A stretch of DNA of 64,000 bases, from positions 124,001 to 188,000 of the forward strand of contig CAWJCP010000002.1 of assembly GCA_963841445.1 (NCBI GenBank). Direction: 5' to 3'. This DNA comes from Mayfieldus sp963841445. GTDB taxonomy: Bacteria > Actinomycetota > Thermoleophilia > Solirubrobacterales > 70-9. Under the pieces are notes generated by a model. The model had not been told where the DNA came from, did not search any database, and saw only the letters and a list, made by a program, of their open reading frames with translations. How positions within the stretch are numbered: the first letter of the stretch is position 1; the number at the start of each line of letters is the position of its first letter. Of this stretch, positions 8,245 through 15,812 are shown one piece after another. A program made the translations under genes and the position numbers.

Positions 8245-8982
8245 ATGAAACGTGCCCTTTGCCTCATGGCTGCAATCAGCGCCGGCGCTCTTGCTGGCTG
8301 CGGCGGCGGTGGCGACTCGACGACGACGACGATTCCCACGCCGACCACCCAGGCTCCGAAGAAGCTCAGCAAGCAGCAGTTCATCACCCAGGGCGACGGC
8401 TTCTGCGCCGAGGTGGACGCGGCGCTGGGAGCCCTCTCGGGCGACGCCAGCAGCGACGCCGGGCAGACGGCTGACCTCTACGCCGGGCTGATCGAGCACC
8501 TGCGCGGGCTCGGCACCCCCACCGATGACACAGGCCTGACCGATTTCTTCAGCGCCGGAGACGATCTGGTCAACGCTGAGCAGGCGGCCGCCAAGGCGGC
8601 CCAGGACAGCGATCAGCAGGCCCTGAGCAGCGCCGAAAGCGACGCCGCCTCGGCGCAGTCCGCCTTCTCGACCGCCGCGAGCTCCTACGGCTTCAAGGAG
8701 TGCGGCCACGGCCCGAACGCGCCGAGCGGCTCGGCGACGGTCCCGTCGACGGGGGCACCATCGGGTACCGCTCCTGCACCGGCAACGACGACACCGACGC
8801 CCGTCGCACCGACGCCGGCGCCGGGCAGCACCGGAGCCGGGGAGGGACCGCCGGCACGGGCACCGGTGGCGGTACCACCGGCACCGGGGGCGGCTCGACA
8901 GGCGGAACGACCGGCGGCTCGGGCGGCGTCGGTCCCGGTTAGCCGGGCTCAGGCGGCCGCGGAGTCCTCCCAGGCGCCGTAG
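8245..8982 (+). CDS. Secreted lipoprotein, Thr/Pro/Ala-rich tail, probable frame break near 8845
   Basis: It starts with a lipoprotein signal peptide (MKRALCLMAA...GALAGC lipobox, Cys at about residue 19). A Thr-rich linker and a small helical domain follow, with GDGFCAEVDAALGAL and YGFKECG, two Cys that could form a disulphide after export. After ~residue 170 the frame reads Pro/Ala/Arg-rich sequence and overlaps the convergent ABC gene by 34 bp. A one-base shift near 8840-8850 instead gives a Gly/Thr-rich tail (GTGTGGGTTGTGGGSTGG) ending at 8942 without overlap, which looks more natural. Function unknown. Confidence 0.7.
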   Translation: MKRALCLMAAISAGALAGCGGGGDSTTTTIPTPTTQAPKKLSKQQFITQGDGFCAEVDAALGALSGDASSDAGQTADLYAGLIEHLRGLGTPTDDTGLTDFFSAGDDLVNAEQAAAKAAQDSDQQALSSAESDAASAQSAFSTAASSYGFKECGHGPNAPSGSATVPSTGAPSGTAPAPATTTPTPVAPTPAPGSTGAGEGPPARAPVAVPPAPGAARQAERPAARAASVPVSRAQAAAESSQAP

Positions 8983-10895
8983 AGGCGCGCGTAGGAGCCA
9001 CCCGCCTCGATCAGCTCCTCGTGGGTGCCGGCCTCGGCGATCCGGCCCCCCTCCAGCACGACGATCTTTCCGGCGCGGCGGATCGTCGAGAGGCGGTGCG
9101 CGATCACGATCGCGGTCCTGCCGGCGAGCAGCCGCTCCAGCCCGCGCTCGATCACCTTCTCGGTGCGCACGTCGACGTTCGAGGTCGCCTCGTCGAGGAT
9201 CAGGATCCGCGGCTCGGCCAGCAGCGCCCGCGCGAACGCCACCAGCTGCCGCTGCCCGGCGGAGAGCTGAATCCCCCGCTCGCCGACCTCCGTTTCGAGC
9301 TGCTTCGGCAGCAGGGCGATGAAATCGCTTGCGCCGACCGCCGCCACCGCCGCCTCGATCTCCTCGTCGCCCGCCTCGGGGCGCCCGAAGGCGATGTTCT
9401 CGCGCACCGTGCCCGAGAACAGGAATCCCTCCTGGGGGACGATGCCGAGCTGGCGGCGCAGCGCCGTCTGGGAGAGGTCGCGCAGGTCGTGCCCGTCGAT
9501 CGAGACCACCCCCTGCTGGGGGTCGTAGAAGCGCGCGACCAGCTTCGCGAACGTGGACTTGCCGGCCCCGGTCGCCCCGACCAGGGCAAGGGTCTGTCCC
9601 GGCGGCACGTGCAGGTCGACGTCGCGCAACGCCCAGTCGGCATCGTCCCCGCTGGCCTGCGGGTCGTAGGCGAACCAGACGCCGGCCATATGAATCTCGC
9701 CCCGCAGCGTGCCCGGATCAAGCGCCCCATCGCGGTCGGTCATGTCGGGGGCGGTGTCGAGGAGGTCGAAGATCTTGTCCAGGGCCGCCATCCCCTGCTG
9801 GTAGGTGGTGTAAAGCTGGGAGAGCTGCTGGATCGGGTCGAAGAACGTCTGCAGGTAGGCGACGAAGGCGACGATCGTGCCGATCGCGATCGCTCCGTCG
9901 ATCGCCTGCGAGCCGCCGTAGAGCAGGATCACCGCGGTGCCGACTGCGGAGAGCAGCTCGACGGCGGGGAAGTAGGCCGCGTTGAGATAGACGGTTTTCA
10001 TGTTCGCCTCGCGGTTCTCGTCGTTGAGGCGCGTCATCTCGGATATGTGGTGCTGCTCCTGGCCGAAGCTGCGCACGACGCGGACGCCGCTGAGGCTCTC
10101 CTGCAGGTAGGCGGTGATCGAAGCGATCTTCTCCCGCGTCGCCCGGTAGGCGCCGGCGGAGACGATCCGGAAGATCAGGCTGGCGACCGCGAGCAAGGGG
10201 AAGGTCAGGAAGGTGACCAGCGCCAACTTCACGTCGAGCAGCAGCAGGATCACCACTACGCCGACGAGGGTCAGGGTGCTGGAGAAGAGGGTCACGATGC
10301 CGTCGCTGACCAGCTGGTTGAGCGCCTCGATGTCGTTGGTCAGGCGCGAGATCAACACGCCCGGCCGGTTGCGGGTGAAGAACCCGATCGACATCGCCTG
10401 CAGGTGCGAGAAGACACGCTCGCGCAGGTCCTGCAACGCCCGCGTGCCGACCCATCCGACCAGGTAGGTCTGCGCGTAGGTGGCGATGGCATAGACGATC
10501 GCCACCCCGATGAAGGCGAGCACGATCCGGTCCAGCCTCGCGATGTCGGCGCCGTTGTTGCCGGGCTGGGCCCCGGAGGAGATCGCGTCGACGGCGCGGC
10601 CGGCGAGGTATGGGGGAGCCAGCCCGGCCCCGGTCGCCACCAGCAGAGCGACGAACATCAGGGCCACCCTGCCCCGGTACGGCTTCAGCAGGCCGAGCAT
10701 CCAGCGCACCTTGCGGCCGCGCTGGTCCTCGCCGCGCAGCAGGCGCCAGAGGGCCGCGAACAGCAGCGAGACCTCGCGCAGCCGGTTGCGCTCCGGCGAC
10801 CAGGTCGCCTCCTCGCGCTCGACCTCCTCCTCGGCGGCGACCTCGCGTGCCTTCTCCTGGCGCTGCATTTCCCGCTCTTTTCCGGCTTCGCTCAT
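8949..10895 (-). CDS. ABC exporter half-transporter (canonical NBD)
   Basis: A 648-aa type IV ABC exporter subunit. A charged N-terminal extension (~1-70) precedes six transmembrane helices (~85-370). The nucleotide-binding domain has Walker A GATGAGKST, signature LSAGQRQL, Walker B ILILDEATSNVD with the catalytic Glu, and the switch His in IAHRLS. Its start overlaps the stop of the next upstream half-transporter by 4 bp, so the two are translated together and presumably form a heterodimer. The substrate is not predictable; drug, lipid or peptide export is typical of this family. Confidence 0.9.
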   Translation of the reverse strand: MSEAGKEREMQRQEKAREVAAEEEVEREEATWSPERNRLREVSLLFAALWRLLRGEDQRGRKVRWMLGLLKPYRGRVALMFVALLVATGAGLAPPYLAGRAVDAISSGAQPGNNGADIARLDRIVLAFIGVAIVYAIATYAQTYLVGWVGTRALQDLRERVFSHLQAMSIGFFTRNRPGVLISRLTNDIEALNQLVSDGIVTLFSSTLTLVGVVVILLLLDVKLALVTFLTFPLLAVASLIFRIVSAGAYRATREKIASITAYLQESLSGVRVVRSFGQEQHHISEMTRLNDENREANMKTVYLNAAYFPAVELLSAVGTAVILLYGGSQAIDGAIAIGTIVAFVAYLQTFFDPIQQLSQLYTTYQQGMAALDKIFDLLDTAPDMTDRDGALDPGTLRGEIHMAGVWFAYDPQASGDDADWALRDVDLHVPPGQTLALVGATGAGKSTFAKLVARFYDPQQGVVSIDGHDLRDLSQTALRRQLGIVPQEGFLFSGTVRENIAFGRPEAGDEEIEAAVAAVGASDFIALLPKQLETEVGERGIQLSAGQRQLVAFARALLAEPRILILDEATSNVDVRTEKVIERGLERLLAGRTAIVIAHRLSTIRRAGKIVVLEGGRIAEAGTHEELIEAGGSYARLYGAWEDSAAA

Positions 10896-12703
10896 AGCTT
10901 GGCCGCCTCCTCGCGCTCCTCGAGGTCGTGCTGGAGGAAGACCGAGTCGGCGAGGCCGAACTCGGCGATCTCGGCGTAGAACGAGCAGCCCTCCATCAGC
11001 TCCTCGTGGATGCCCCGGTCGACGATCCTGCCGGCGTCCATGACCACGATCTCGTCGGCGAGCGAGATCGTCGAGAGGCGGTGGGCGATGATGAAGGTGG
11101 TGCGGCCCTCCATCACCTCGCGCAGGCCGCGCTTGATCGCGCGCTCGGTGCGGGCGTCGACCGAGGAGGTTGCGTCGTCGAGGATCAGGATCCGCGGGTC
11201 GGCGAGCAGGGCGCGGGCGATCGCGACCCGCTGGCGCTGGCCGCCGGAGAGGGTCAGCCCGCGCTCCCCGACGACCGTGTCGTAGCCCTGCGGAAGGTCG
11301 CGTACGAAGGCGTCGGCCTGGGCCCGCCGCGCCGCCTCGGTGATCTGCTCTCGGGTCGCGGCCGGGTTCGCGTAGGCGATGTTCTCGGCCAGGGTCGCCG
11401 AGAACAGGAAGCTGTCGTCGGCGACGAAGGCGATCTCCGAGCGCAGCGACTCGACATCGACGCTGCGCACGTCGGCCCCGTCGACGGTCACCGCGCCCTC
11501 CGAGGGGTCATAGAGGCGGGCGATCAGCGCCACGAGGCTGGTCTTGCCGGAGCCGCTGGGCCCTACCAGGGCGATCGTGCGACCGGGTGCGACGTCGAGG
11601 TCGATGTCGGTGAGCGCCGGGCCGGCGCCGTCGTAGCGCAGCGTCACGCCGCGCATCCGCACCGAGCCGCCCCCGGCCGGCAGCGCCGGCGCGTCCGGCG
11701 GGCTGGTGATCTGCGGCTCGCGGTCGAGGATCTCGAACAGGCGGTTGCCCGAGGCGACCGCCCGCTGCGCCATTCCCATCGCGACCCCCAGCATCCGCAG
11801 CGGCGAGGCGAGCATCGCCAGATAGATGTAGAAGGCGGTCAGGTCACCGAGGCTGAGGCTGCCGTTGATCACCTGCCGTCCGCCGACCAGCAGCACCGCC
11901 GCGATGCCGAGCTGAGGCAGGAAGCCGATCAGCGGCGAGAAGAACGCCTGCAGGCGGGTCGAGTAGATGCTCTGGTCGAAGACCCTGGCGACGGCGCGCC
12001 GGAAGCGTCCCAGCTGGTACTCCTCGCGCGCGAACGCCTTCACGATCCGGATCCCGGAGACGTTCTCCTCCGCCTCCGCGGTCAGCTCCGCGATCCGCTG
12101 CTGGACCTCCTGCACGGCGGGGCGCGAGAGGCGGTTGTATCGGGCCGCGGTGAGGACCACGAACGGCGCCGGCGCCATCGCGATCAGCGCCAGCACCGGG
12201 TTGAGCACCAGCATCACCGCCGCGGCCAGCGTGATCGTGAGCAGGTTCTGGGTGATGAAGATCAATCCGTAGCCCAAGAAGAAGCGAATCGACTGCAGGT
12301 CGACGGTCGCGCGCGACATCAGCTGCCCGGTCTGCTGGGAGTCGAAGAACTCGAGCTCGAGCGCCTGCAGGTGGTTATAGAAGCGCTGGCGCAGGTCGAA
12401 CTCGACCGACAGCGACACCTTGCCGGCGACCAGGCGCCTGACCAGCGTCAGCCCGAGGCGCAGGATCGCGGCGCCGACGATCGCGCCGGAGAGCAGCAGC
12501 AGCGAATCGTGGGCGCTGCCCCTGGCGCCGGCTTCGATCTGGTTCACCGTGTGGCCGATCAGCAGCGGGATCAGCACCGTGAAGCCCATCGCCGCCCAGG
12601 CGAAGGCAAGCGAGCCCCAGAGCTGCTTTCGGTACGGCCTCAGGAAGCCGAGCAGGCGGCGGAAGGTCTGCACGGCCTCTACTTTACAAAGTGAAGTAGG
12701 CAT
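10892..12703 (-). CDS. ABC exporter half-transporter (degenerate NBD)
   Basis: About 603 aa from the ATG at 12703, chosen because a GAGG lies 9 nt upstream. A GTG at 12673 (VQTFRRLLGFLRPYRKQL) fits the family start better and would leave a palindrome outside the gene. Six helices are followed by an NBD with Walker A GPSGSGKTS, signature LSGGQRQR and Walker B ILILDDATSSVD, in which Asp replaces the catalytic Glu. Together with the canonical NBD downstream this gives one active and one degenerate ATP site, as in TmrAB/BmrCD-type heterodimers. Confidence 0.88.
   Translation of the reverse strand: MPTSLCKVEAVQTFRRLLGFLRPYRKQLWGSLAFAWAAMGFTVLIPLLIGHTVNQIEAGARGSAHDSLLLLSGAIVGAAILRLGLTLVRRLVAGKVSLSVEFDLRQRFYNHLQALELEFFDSQQTGQLMSRATVDLQSIRFFLGYGLIFITQNLLTITLAAAVMLVLNPVLALIAMAPAPFVVLTAARYNRLSRPAVQEVQQRIAELTAEAEENVSGIRIVKAFAREEYQLGRFRRAVARVFDQSIYSTRLQAFFSPLIGFLPQLGIAAVLLVGGRQVINGSLSLGDLTAFYIYLAMLASPLRMLGVAMGMAQRAVASGNRLFEILDREPQITSPPDAPALPAGGGSVRMRGVTLRYDGAGPALTDIDLDVAPGRTIALVGPSGSGKTSLVALIARLYDPSEGAVTVDGADVRSVDVESLRSEIAFVADDSFLFSATLAENIAYANPAATREQITEAARRAQADAFVRDLPQGYDTVVGERGLTLSGGQRQRVAIARALLADPRILILDDATSSVDARTERAIKRGLREVMEGRTTFIIAHRLSTISLADEIVVMDAGRIVDRGIHEELMEGCSFYAEIAEFGLADSVFLQHDLEEREEAAKL
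12679..12699. promoter_or_regulatory. 21-bp operator-like palindrome at the ABC exporter start
   Basis: CTACTTTAC-AAA-GTGAAGTAG is a near-perfect palindrome with one mismatch in nine base pairs. It is strikingly AT-rich for this genome. It overlaps the N-terminal codons if the ATG at 12703 is used, or lies 5-25 bp upstream if the GTG at 12673 is used. This is typical placement for a dimeric repressor. No regulator gene is adjacent. Confidence 0.55.
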
Positions 12704-12737
12704 CCGCCCGAGCCTCGCGGGAGGCGATACTTGGAAC

Positions 12738-12920
12738 GTGGATCGACCGCCGGCCGGGCTCTGTGACAGCTGCCGCCACCAGCGGCTGGTGCGCAACACG
12801 CGGGGGTCGAGCTTCTCCCTCTGCGAGCGCTCTCGCTCAGAGCCCGAGTTCCCCCGCTACCCGCGCCTGCCGGTGCGCGAGTGCGTCGGCTATGAGCGCC
12901 GGGATCCGCCGCCGAGCTGA
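12738..12920 (+). CDS. Small Cys-rich zinc-ribbon-like protein
   Basis: A 60-aa protein with a GTG start, divergent from the ABC operon. It contains LCDSCRHQRLV followed by FSLCERS and VRECVGYE: a CxxC pair and two further Cys that could bind one zinc ion. The rest is basic and Pro-rich. GATACT ends 6 nt before the GTG and could serve as a leaderless -10. I recognise no named family. The compact spacing and Cys pattern argue that it is real. Confidence 0.65.
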   Translation: MDRPPAGLCDSCRHQRLVRNTRGSSFSLCERSRSEPEFPRYPRLPVRECVGYERRDPPPS

Positions 12921-12929
12921 GGCGGCGCG

Positions 12930-13487
12930 CTACTCGATCCGGAAATGGGTGACCGAGTGGTACGGGGTCGCGGTTCCGTCGTTCTGGGCCAGGGTGATCA
13001 CGACTCTGAAAAGCCCCTCGGGAAGGCCGTGGTAGTAGATCTGGGGCTGGGTGGCCGGCGAGAACTGGCCCTCGGAGTGCAATCGCTCGGCGAGGATGCC
13101 GTTCGGGCCCGAGAACCTGGGAAAGTCGAACGAGCGGCCGATCACCTTTCCCGACCCGAGCGGGTTGCTGGCCGCCTCCTCCTGCTGGCTCTCGTCGACC
13201 GTGTCCGGAATCTTGTTGAGCGAGAAGCGCAGGATCCCCTCGCCGAGCTGCGGAGTTCTGCCGAACTGGCGCGGCGCCAGGGCGAAGTTGTGGACCTTGA
13301 CCCTGACCACGACCGCGTCATCGCGCGGCTTGGAGCCGTCACGGGGCGAGATCACGTCGATGTACGGGGTGCCCGGGATGTCCGGCTTTACCACGTGGCG
13401 CTCGGCGCCTTGGACCAGCAGCGCCGCGGAGACGCTCCCGCCGACCAGCAGGACGGCGCCGAGGAGGGCAAGAATTCGGATTCGCAT
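12930..13487 (-). CDS. Exported or membrane-anchored hypothetical protein
   Basis: A 185-aa protein. The ATG at 13487 begins MRIRILALLGAVLLVGG, an uncleaved anchor or signal peptide ending near SVSAA. The mature part has beta-rich character (YIDVISPRDGSKPRDDAVVVRVKVHNF, then YYHGLPEGLFRVVITLAQ), consistent with an immunoglobulin-like extracytoplasmic fold. It has no cysteines. The upstream TAGTCT box gives a leaderless promoter. It is convergent with the small zinc-ribbon gene and divergent from the cNMP-binding gene. Function unknown. Confidence 0.7.
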   Translation of the reverse strand: MRIRILALLGAVLLVGGSVSAALLVQGAERHVVKPDIPGTPYIDVISPRDGSKPRDDAVVVRVKVHNFALAPRQFGRTPQLGEGILRFSLNKIPDTVDESQQEEAASNPLGSGKVIGRSFDFPRFSGPNGILAERLHSEGQFSPATQPQIYYHGLPEGLFRVVITLAQNDGTATPYHSVTHFRIE

Positions 13488-13494
13488 GGCGGGA

Positions 13495-13500
13495 AGACTA
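13495..13500 (-). promoter_or_regulatory. Leaderless -10 box (TAGTCT, minus strand)
   Basis: TAGTCT on the minus strand ends 7 nt before the ATG at 13487. Confidence 0.4.
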
Positions 13501-13570
13501 CGGAGGCACGGCCGCCGCAGGATCGGATAGGTTGCGCTCAGCGCAGCCCGCCAGGCAGAGGAGAACATCG

Positions 13571-13969
13571 ATGGATGCCACCCAGTTGAAGCGGATCCCG
13601 ATCTTCGCGGACGTTCCCGAGGAGGATTTGAGCGTGATCACGACTTTTGCGACCACCGAGGAGGTCCCGGAGGGCAAGACGATCGTCCGCGAAGGCGACT
13701 ACGCGAACGCCTTCATGGCGATCGAAGAGGGAACCGCCAGGGTCACCCGTGATGGCGACGAGGTGGGCCAGCTCGGCCAGGGCGACATCTTCGGTGAGAT
13801 CGGCGTGATCGAGAAAGAGAGGCGCACCGCGAGCGTCGAGGCGACCTCGCGGGTGCGGCTGATCAAGATCGAGCACTGGGAGCTGCAGCGGATGAAGAAG
13901 AAGCTTCCTGCCGTCTACGAGAAGATCGCCAACCTCGCGGCGGAGCGGGGGGCGGGCAGCGGCGAGTGA
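13571..13969 (+). CDS. Cyclic nucleotide-binding domain protein (Crp-type sensor without HTH)
   Basis: A 132-aa protein with a good Shine-Dalgarno (AGGAGAA) before the ATG. The whole protein is one cNMP-binding beta-roll: PIFADVPEEDLSVITTFAT, then VPEGKTIVREGDYANAFMAIEEGTARV, then the phosphate-binding cassette GDIFGEIGVIEKERRTASVEA, where Glu matches the ribose-binding Glu and RR-TA replaces the usual R-SA. A basic C-helix ends the protein. No DNA-binding domain is present. It probably modulates a partner in trans; the ligand (cAMP or another) is not proven. Confidence 0.85.
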   Translation: MDATQLKRIPIFADVPEEDLSVITTFATTEEVPEGKTIVREGDYANAFMAIEEGTARVTRDGDEVGQLGQGDIFGEIGVIEKERRTASVEATSRVRLIKIEHWELQRMKKKLPAVYEKIANLAAERGAGSGE

Positions 13970-13974
13970 CTTGC

Positions 13975-13989
13975 GGCGGCTTCGCCGCC
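13975..13989. terminator. GGCGGC-TTC-GCCGCC hairpin (second copy)
   Basis: The same stem-loop and flanks as at 4634-4648 (common context TGCGGCGGCTTCGCCGCCTG, then ACRTGC). It lies five bases after the cNMP gene stop and has no T-tract. Confidence 0.5.
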
Positions 13990-13993
13990 TGAC

Positions 13994-14248
13994 GTGCCTG
14001 TGCCGGCGCGAAGGGCGCCGGCCTTGAACAACCGCCGAGTCGAGCCCGGTTGGGCGGCGCTGCGACCGGTTCTGATCGGGTTTCTGCTCGTCGCCGACGC
14101 CTCCACCGTCGCCGCGCTCGCGATTGCCCGTCCGAGCGGCTTCGCCGCCCCGCTGGCCGCCTTCTCGATCGCGCTCGCCGGCCTGATCGGGCTCGAGCGG
14201 TGGGCAGTCGCGCATCGTCACGACGACGACCCGTCTGCGAGCCGCTAG
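13994..14248 (+). CDS. Small membrane protein, two helices
   Basis: An 84-aa frame from a GTG at 13994. A basic N-terminus is followed by hydrophobic segments at about residues 24-46 and 49-66 and a His/Asp-rich tail. The start is uncertain because it begins inside the flank of the hairpin and has no clear ribosome-binding site. No family is recognised. The stop overlaps the convergent gene by 3 bp. Confidence 0.5.
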   Translation: MPVPARRAPALNNRRVEPGWAALRPVLIGFLLVADASTVAALAIARPSGFAAPLAAFSIALAGLIGLERWAVAHRHDDDPSASR

Positions 14249-15036
14249 AGGAGCAGGCTGACGAGTATCGCGACCGGAGTGCCGAACAGGGAGAGGTTGC
14301 CGAACAGGGCTCGTCCGGCTCCCCGGTACTGCTGGCTGTTGAAGAAGACCAGCCCCACCACGTGAGCCAGGTTGAGGAGCGCGAATGCCGTCGCGATCAG
14401 GATCCGTGCGGCAGCGGCCCCGCCGCTGGTGTCGCCCGAGCTTGCCGCCAGCAGGGCGAGGACGATCGTCCCGACGATCGCGACCCCGATGCCGAGCAGG
14501 TCGCGCTTCGAGAACGGCGGAAGGTTCGGGGAGATCTCCAGCGCGTCGTCCGCGCCCCGGTCGGCGGCGATGCCGGGGCCGGCCTGCTCCACCTCGGCCA
14601 GTCCGGCATTTCCTCCGCCGGTCAGCTCGACATGGATGACGGGTGGCGCCAGACGGCGGCCGGCGCGATCGAAGAGATCCTGCTCGAACCACTCCGCGTC
14701 CCGCTCGCGGTGGGTGACGATCAGGACCTCGTCGGCCGGGAAGGTCCCAAGTGCGTCCTCGGCCGCGACCATGGGGTCGTTGTCGCCGATCGCGCCGGAC
14801 GCCTCGACTCGGCCGCCCCGCAGCCCGACGAGCATCCGCTCCAGGCGCGCCGAGGCATCCCCGAGCGCCTCGTCGACGTCCCCGAACGCACTCTTCAGCT
14901 TCGAGTCGGTCACCGCCGGGGAGACGACTCTCACCTCCGCCGGCCGCTGGCCGCTCCGCTTCTCGATCTCACTGCGCAGCGCGGCGCCATCGACAGCGGT
15001 CGGTGCGATCACCAGCGTCCGCTTCGCCTGCGCCAT
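14245..15036 (-). CDS. Stress-domain-like protein with C-terminal membrane segments
   Basis: A 263-aa protein. Residues ~1-140 look like a Rossmann-type universal-stress fold (RTLVIAPTAVDG..., then ADEVLIVTHRERDAEWFEQDLFDRA). After an acidic linker, three or four hydrophobic helices follow (~180-263: LLGIGVAIVGTIVLALLAA, ILIATAFALLNLAHVVGLVFF, SLFGTPVAILVSLLL). It starts one base after the stop of the upstream basic protein gene, so the two form an operon. Function unknown. Confidence 0.75.
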   Translation of the reverse strand: MAQAKRTLVIAPTAVDGAALRSEIEKRSGQRPAEVRVVSPAVTDSKLKSAFGDVDEALGDASARLERMLVGLRGGRVEASGAIGDNDPMVAAEDALGTFPADEVLIVTHRERDAEWFEQDLFDRAGRRLAPPVIHVELTGGGNAGLAEVEQAGPGIAADRGADDALEISPNLPPFSKRDLLGIGVAIVGTIVLALLAASSGDTSGGAAAARILIATAFALLNLAHVVGLVFFNSQQYRGAGRALFGNLSLFGTPVAILVSLLL

Positions 15037-15037
15037 C

Positions 15038-15382
15038 TCAGCTCTTCTTGCCGGCGACGGCGCGCTGCAGCTGGCCCTTGTCCATCTTCGAGCGCCCCTC
15101 GACGCCGAGCTGGCGTGCCTCGTTGTAGAGCTGCTCGCGGGTGCGTCCCCGCGATCCCGAACTGCCGGAGCGCTTTCCCCCGCGCCGTCCTGACGACATG
15201 TCTTTGAGCGAGCTTCGGGAGCCCTGCCGCGACTCGCCGGCGCGCGCCTTCTCCTTGTTGACGGTCCGGGCGGCGATCTCCTCGGCCCGACTCTCGGAAG
15301 CTCCCTGGCGACGTTCGCTCTTCTTGATCTTCTCGTATTGACGGGCCCGCTTGGTGCCCTTCTTCACGCCTCTCGGTGGCAT
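15038..15382 (-). CDS. Basic Rho-N/SAP-like DNA-binding small protein
   Basis: A 114-aa protein. The ATG at 15382 has GGAGG five bases upstream, so the longer frame to 15436 is not used. The first half is rich in Lys/Arg/Ser (MPPRGVKKGTKRARQYEKIK). The C-terminal ~35 residues (SRGRTREQLYNEARQLGVEG...KMDKGQLQRAVAGKK) form the two-helix Rho N-terminal/SAP-like motif. Proteins of this type are often labelled plasmid stabilisation proteins. A nucleic-acid-binding, chromatin-like role is likely. It is the first gene of a two-gene operon. Confidence 0.75.
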   Translation of the reverse strand: MPPRGVKKGTKRARQYEKIKKSERRQGASESRAEEIAARTVNKEKARAGESRQGSRSSLKDMSSGRRGGKRSGSSGSRGRTREQLYNEARQLGVEGRSKMDKGQLQRAVAGKKS

Positions 15383-15812
15383 CTCGACCTCCTCTGATTT
15401 CTCGGTCGGGCTTGAAATACCCGAGGCGTCGCCCACCCATACGCAGGCGGGGCACGATGCGCCGGCTTCCCGGCAAGGGGTTTACAGCCAGCTCAGCCGG
15501 GGATAGGAGATCGGTAGGGAACCGAGATCTGCGCAGGTTGGACCGCGGGTCTCGCTTTGAGGCCGTCGAGCCTCCCCTGCAAAGCCGTGCCCGGCCCTGC
15601 GCCGGGCACGGTGCTGTTCGGTGCCGGCGCCGCCGTTGCTCGGGCGTCTCAGTCGCCCCGAGCCTGCTGAACTGGCCACTTGGCGCCAATCGCTGCGTGA
15701 TTGTGGTGGCCATAGCCACCCAAACAACGCAATCGCCTGCGGCGCGAGCAGGCCTACAAGCGCAATCGCTGCCGCGAGAAGGCCGACGACGCAATCGGCT
15801 GCGGCGAAGGGC
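15383..15812. other. 430-bp intergenic region with a strong hairpin and short imperfect repeats
   Basis: No convincing gene is present. Besides the hairpin at 15586-15610, the right half contains three imperfect copies of a ~30-bp unit beginning CGCAATCG (15728, 15761, 15790). One frame reads a basic repeat (RNRLRREQAYKRNRCREK) without a start codon, so it may be a decayed coding remnant. One minus-strand frame is hydrophobic. Confidence 0.5.
15586..15610. terminator. 10-bp perfect stem-loop
   Basis: CGTGCCCGGC-CCTGC-GCCGGGCACG, a perfect 10-bp stem with a 5-nt loop. It lies about 200 bp beyond the stop of the minus-strand esterase-like gene, and no T-tract follows. Confidence 0.45.
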
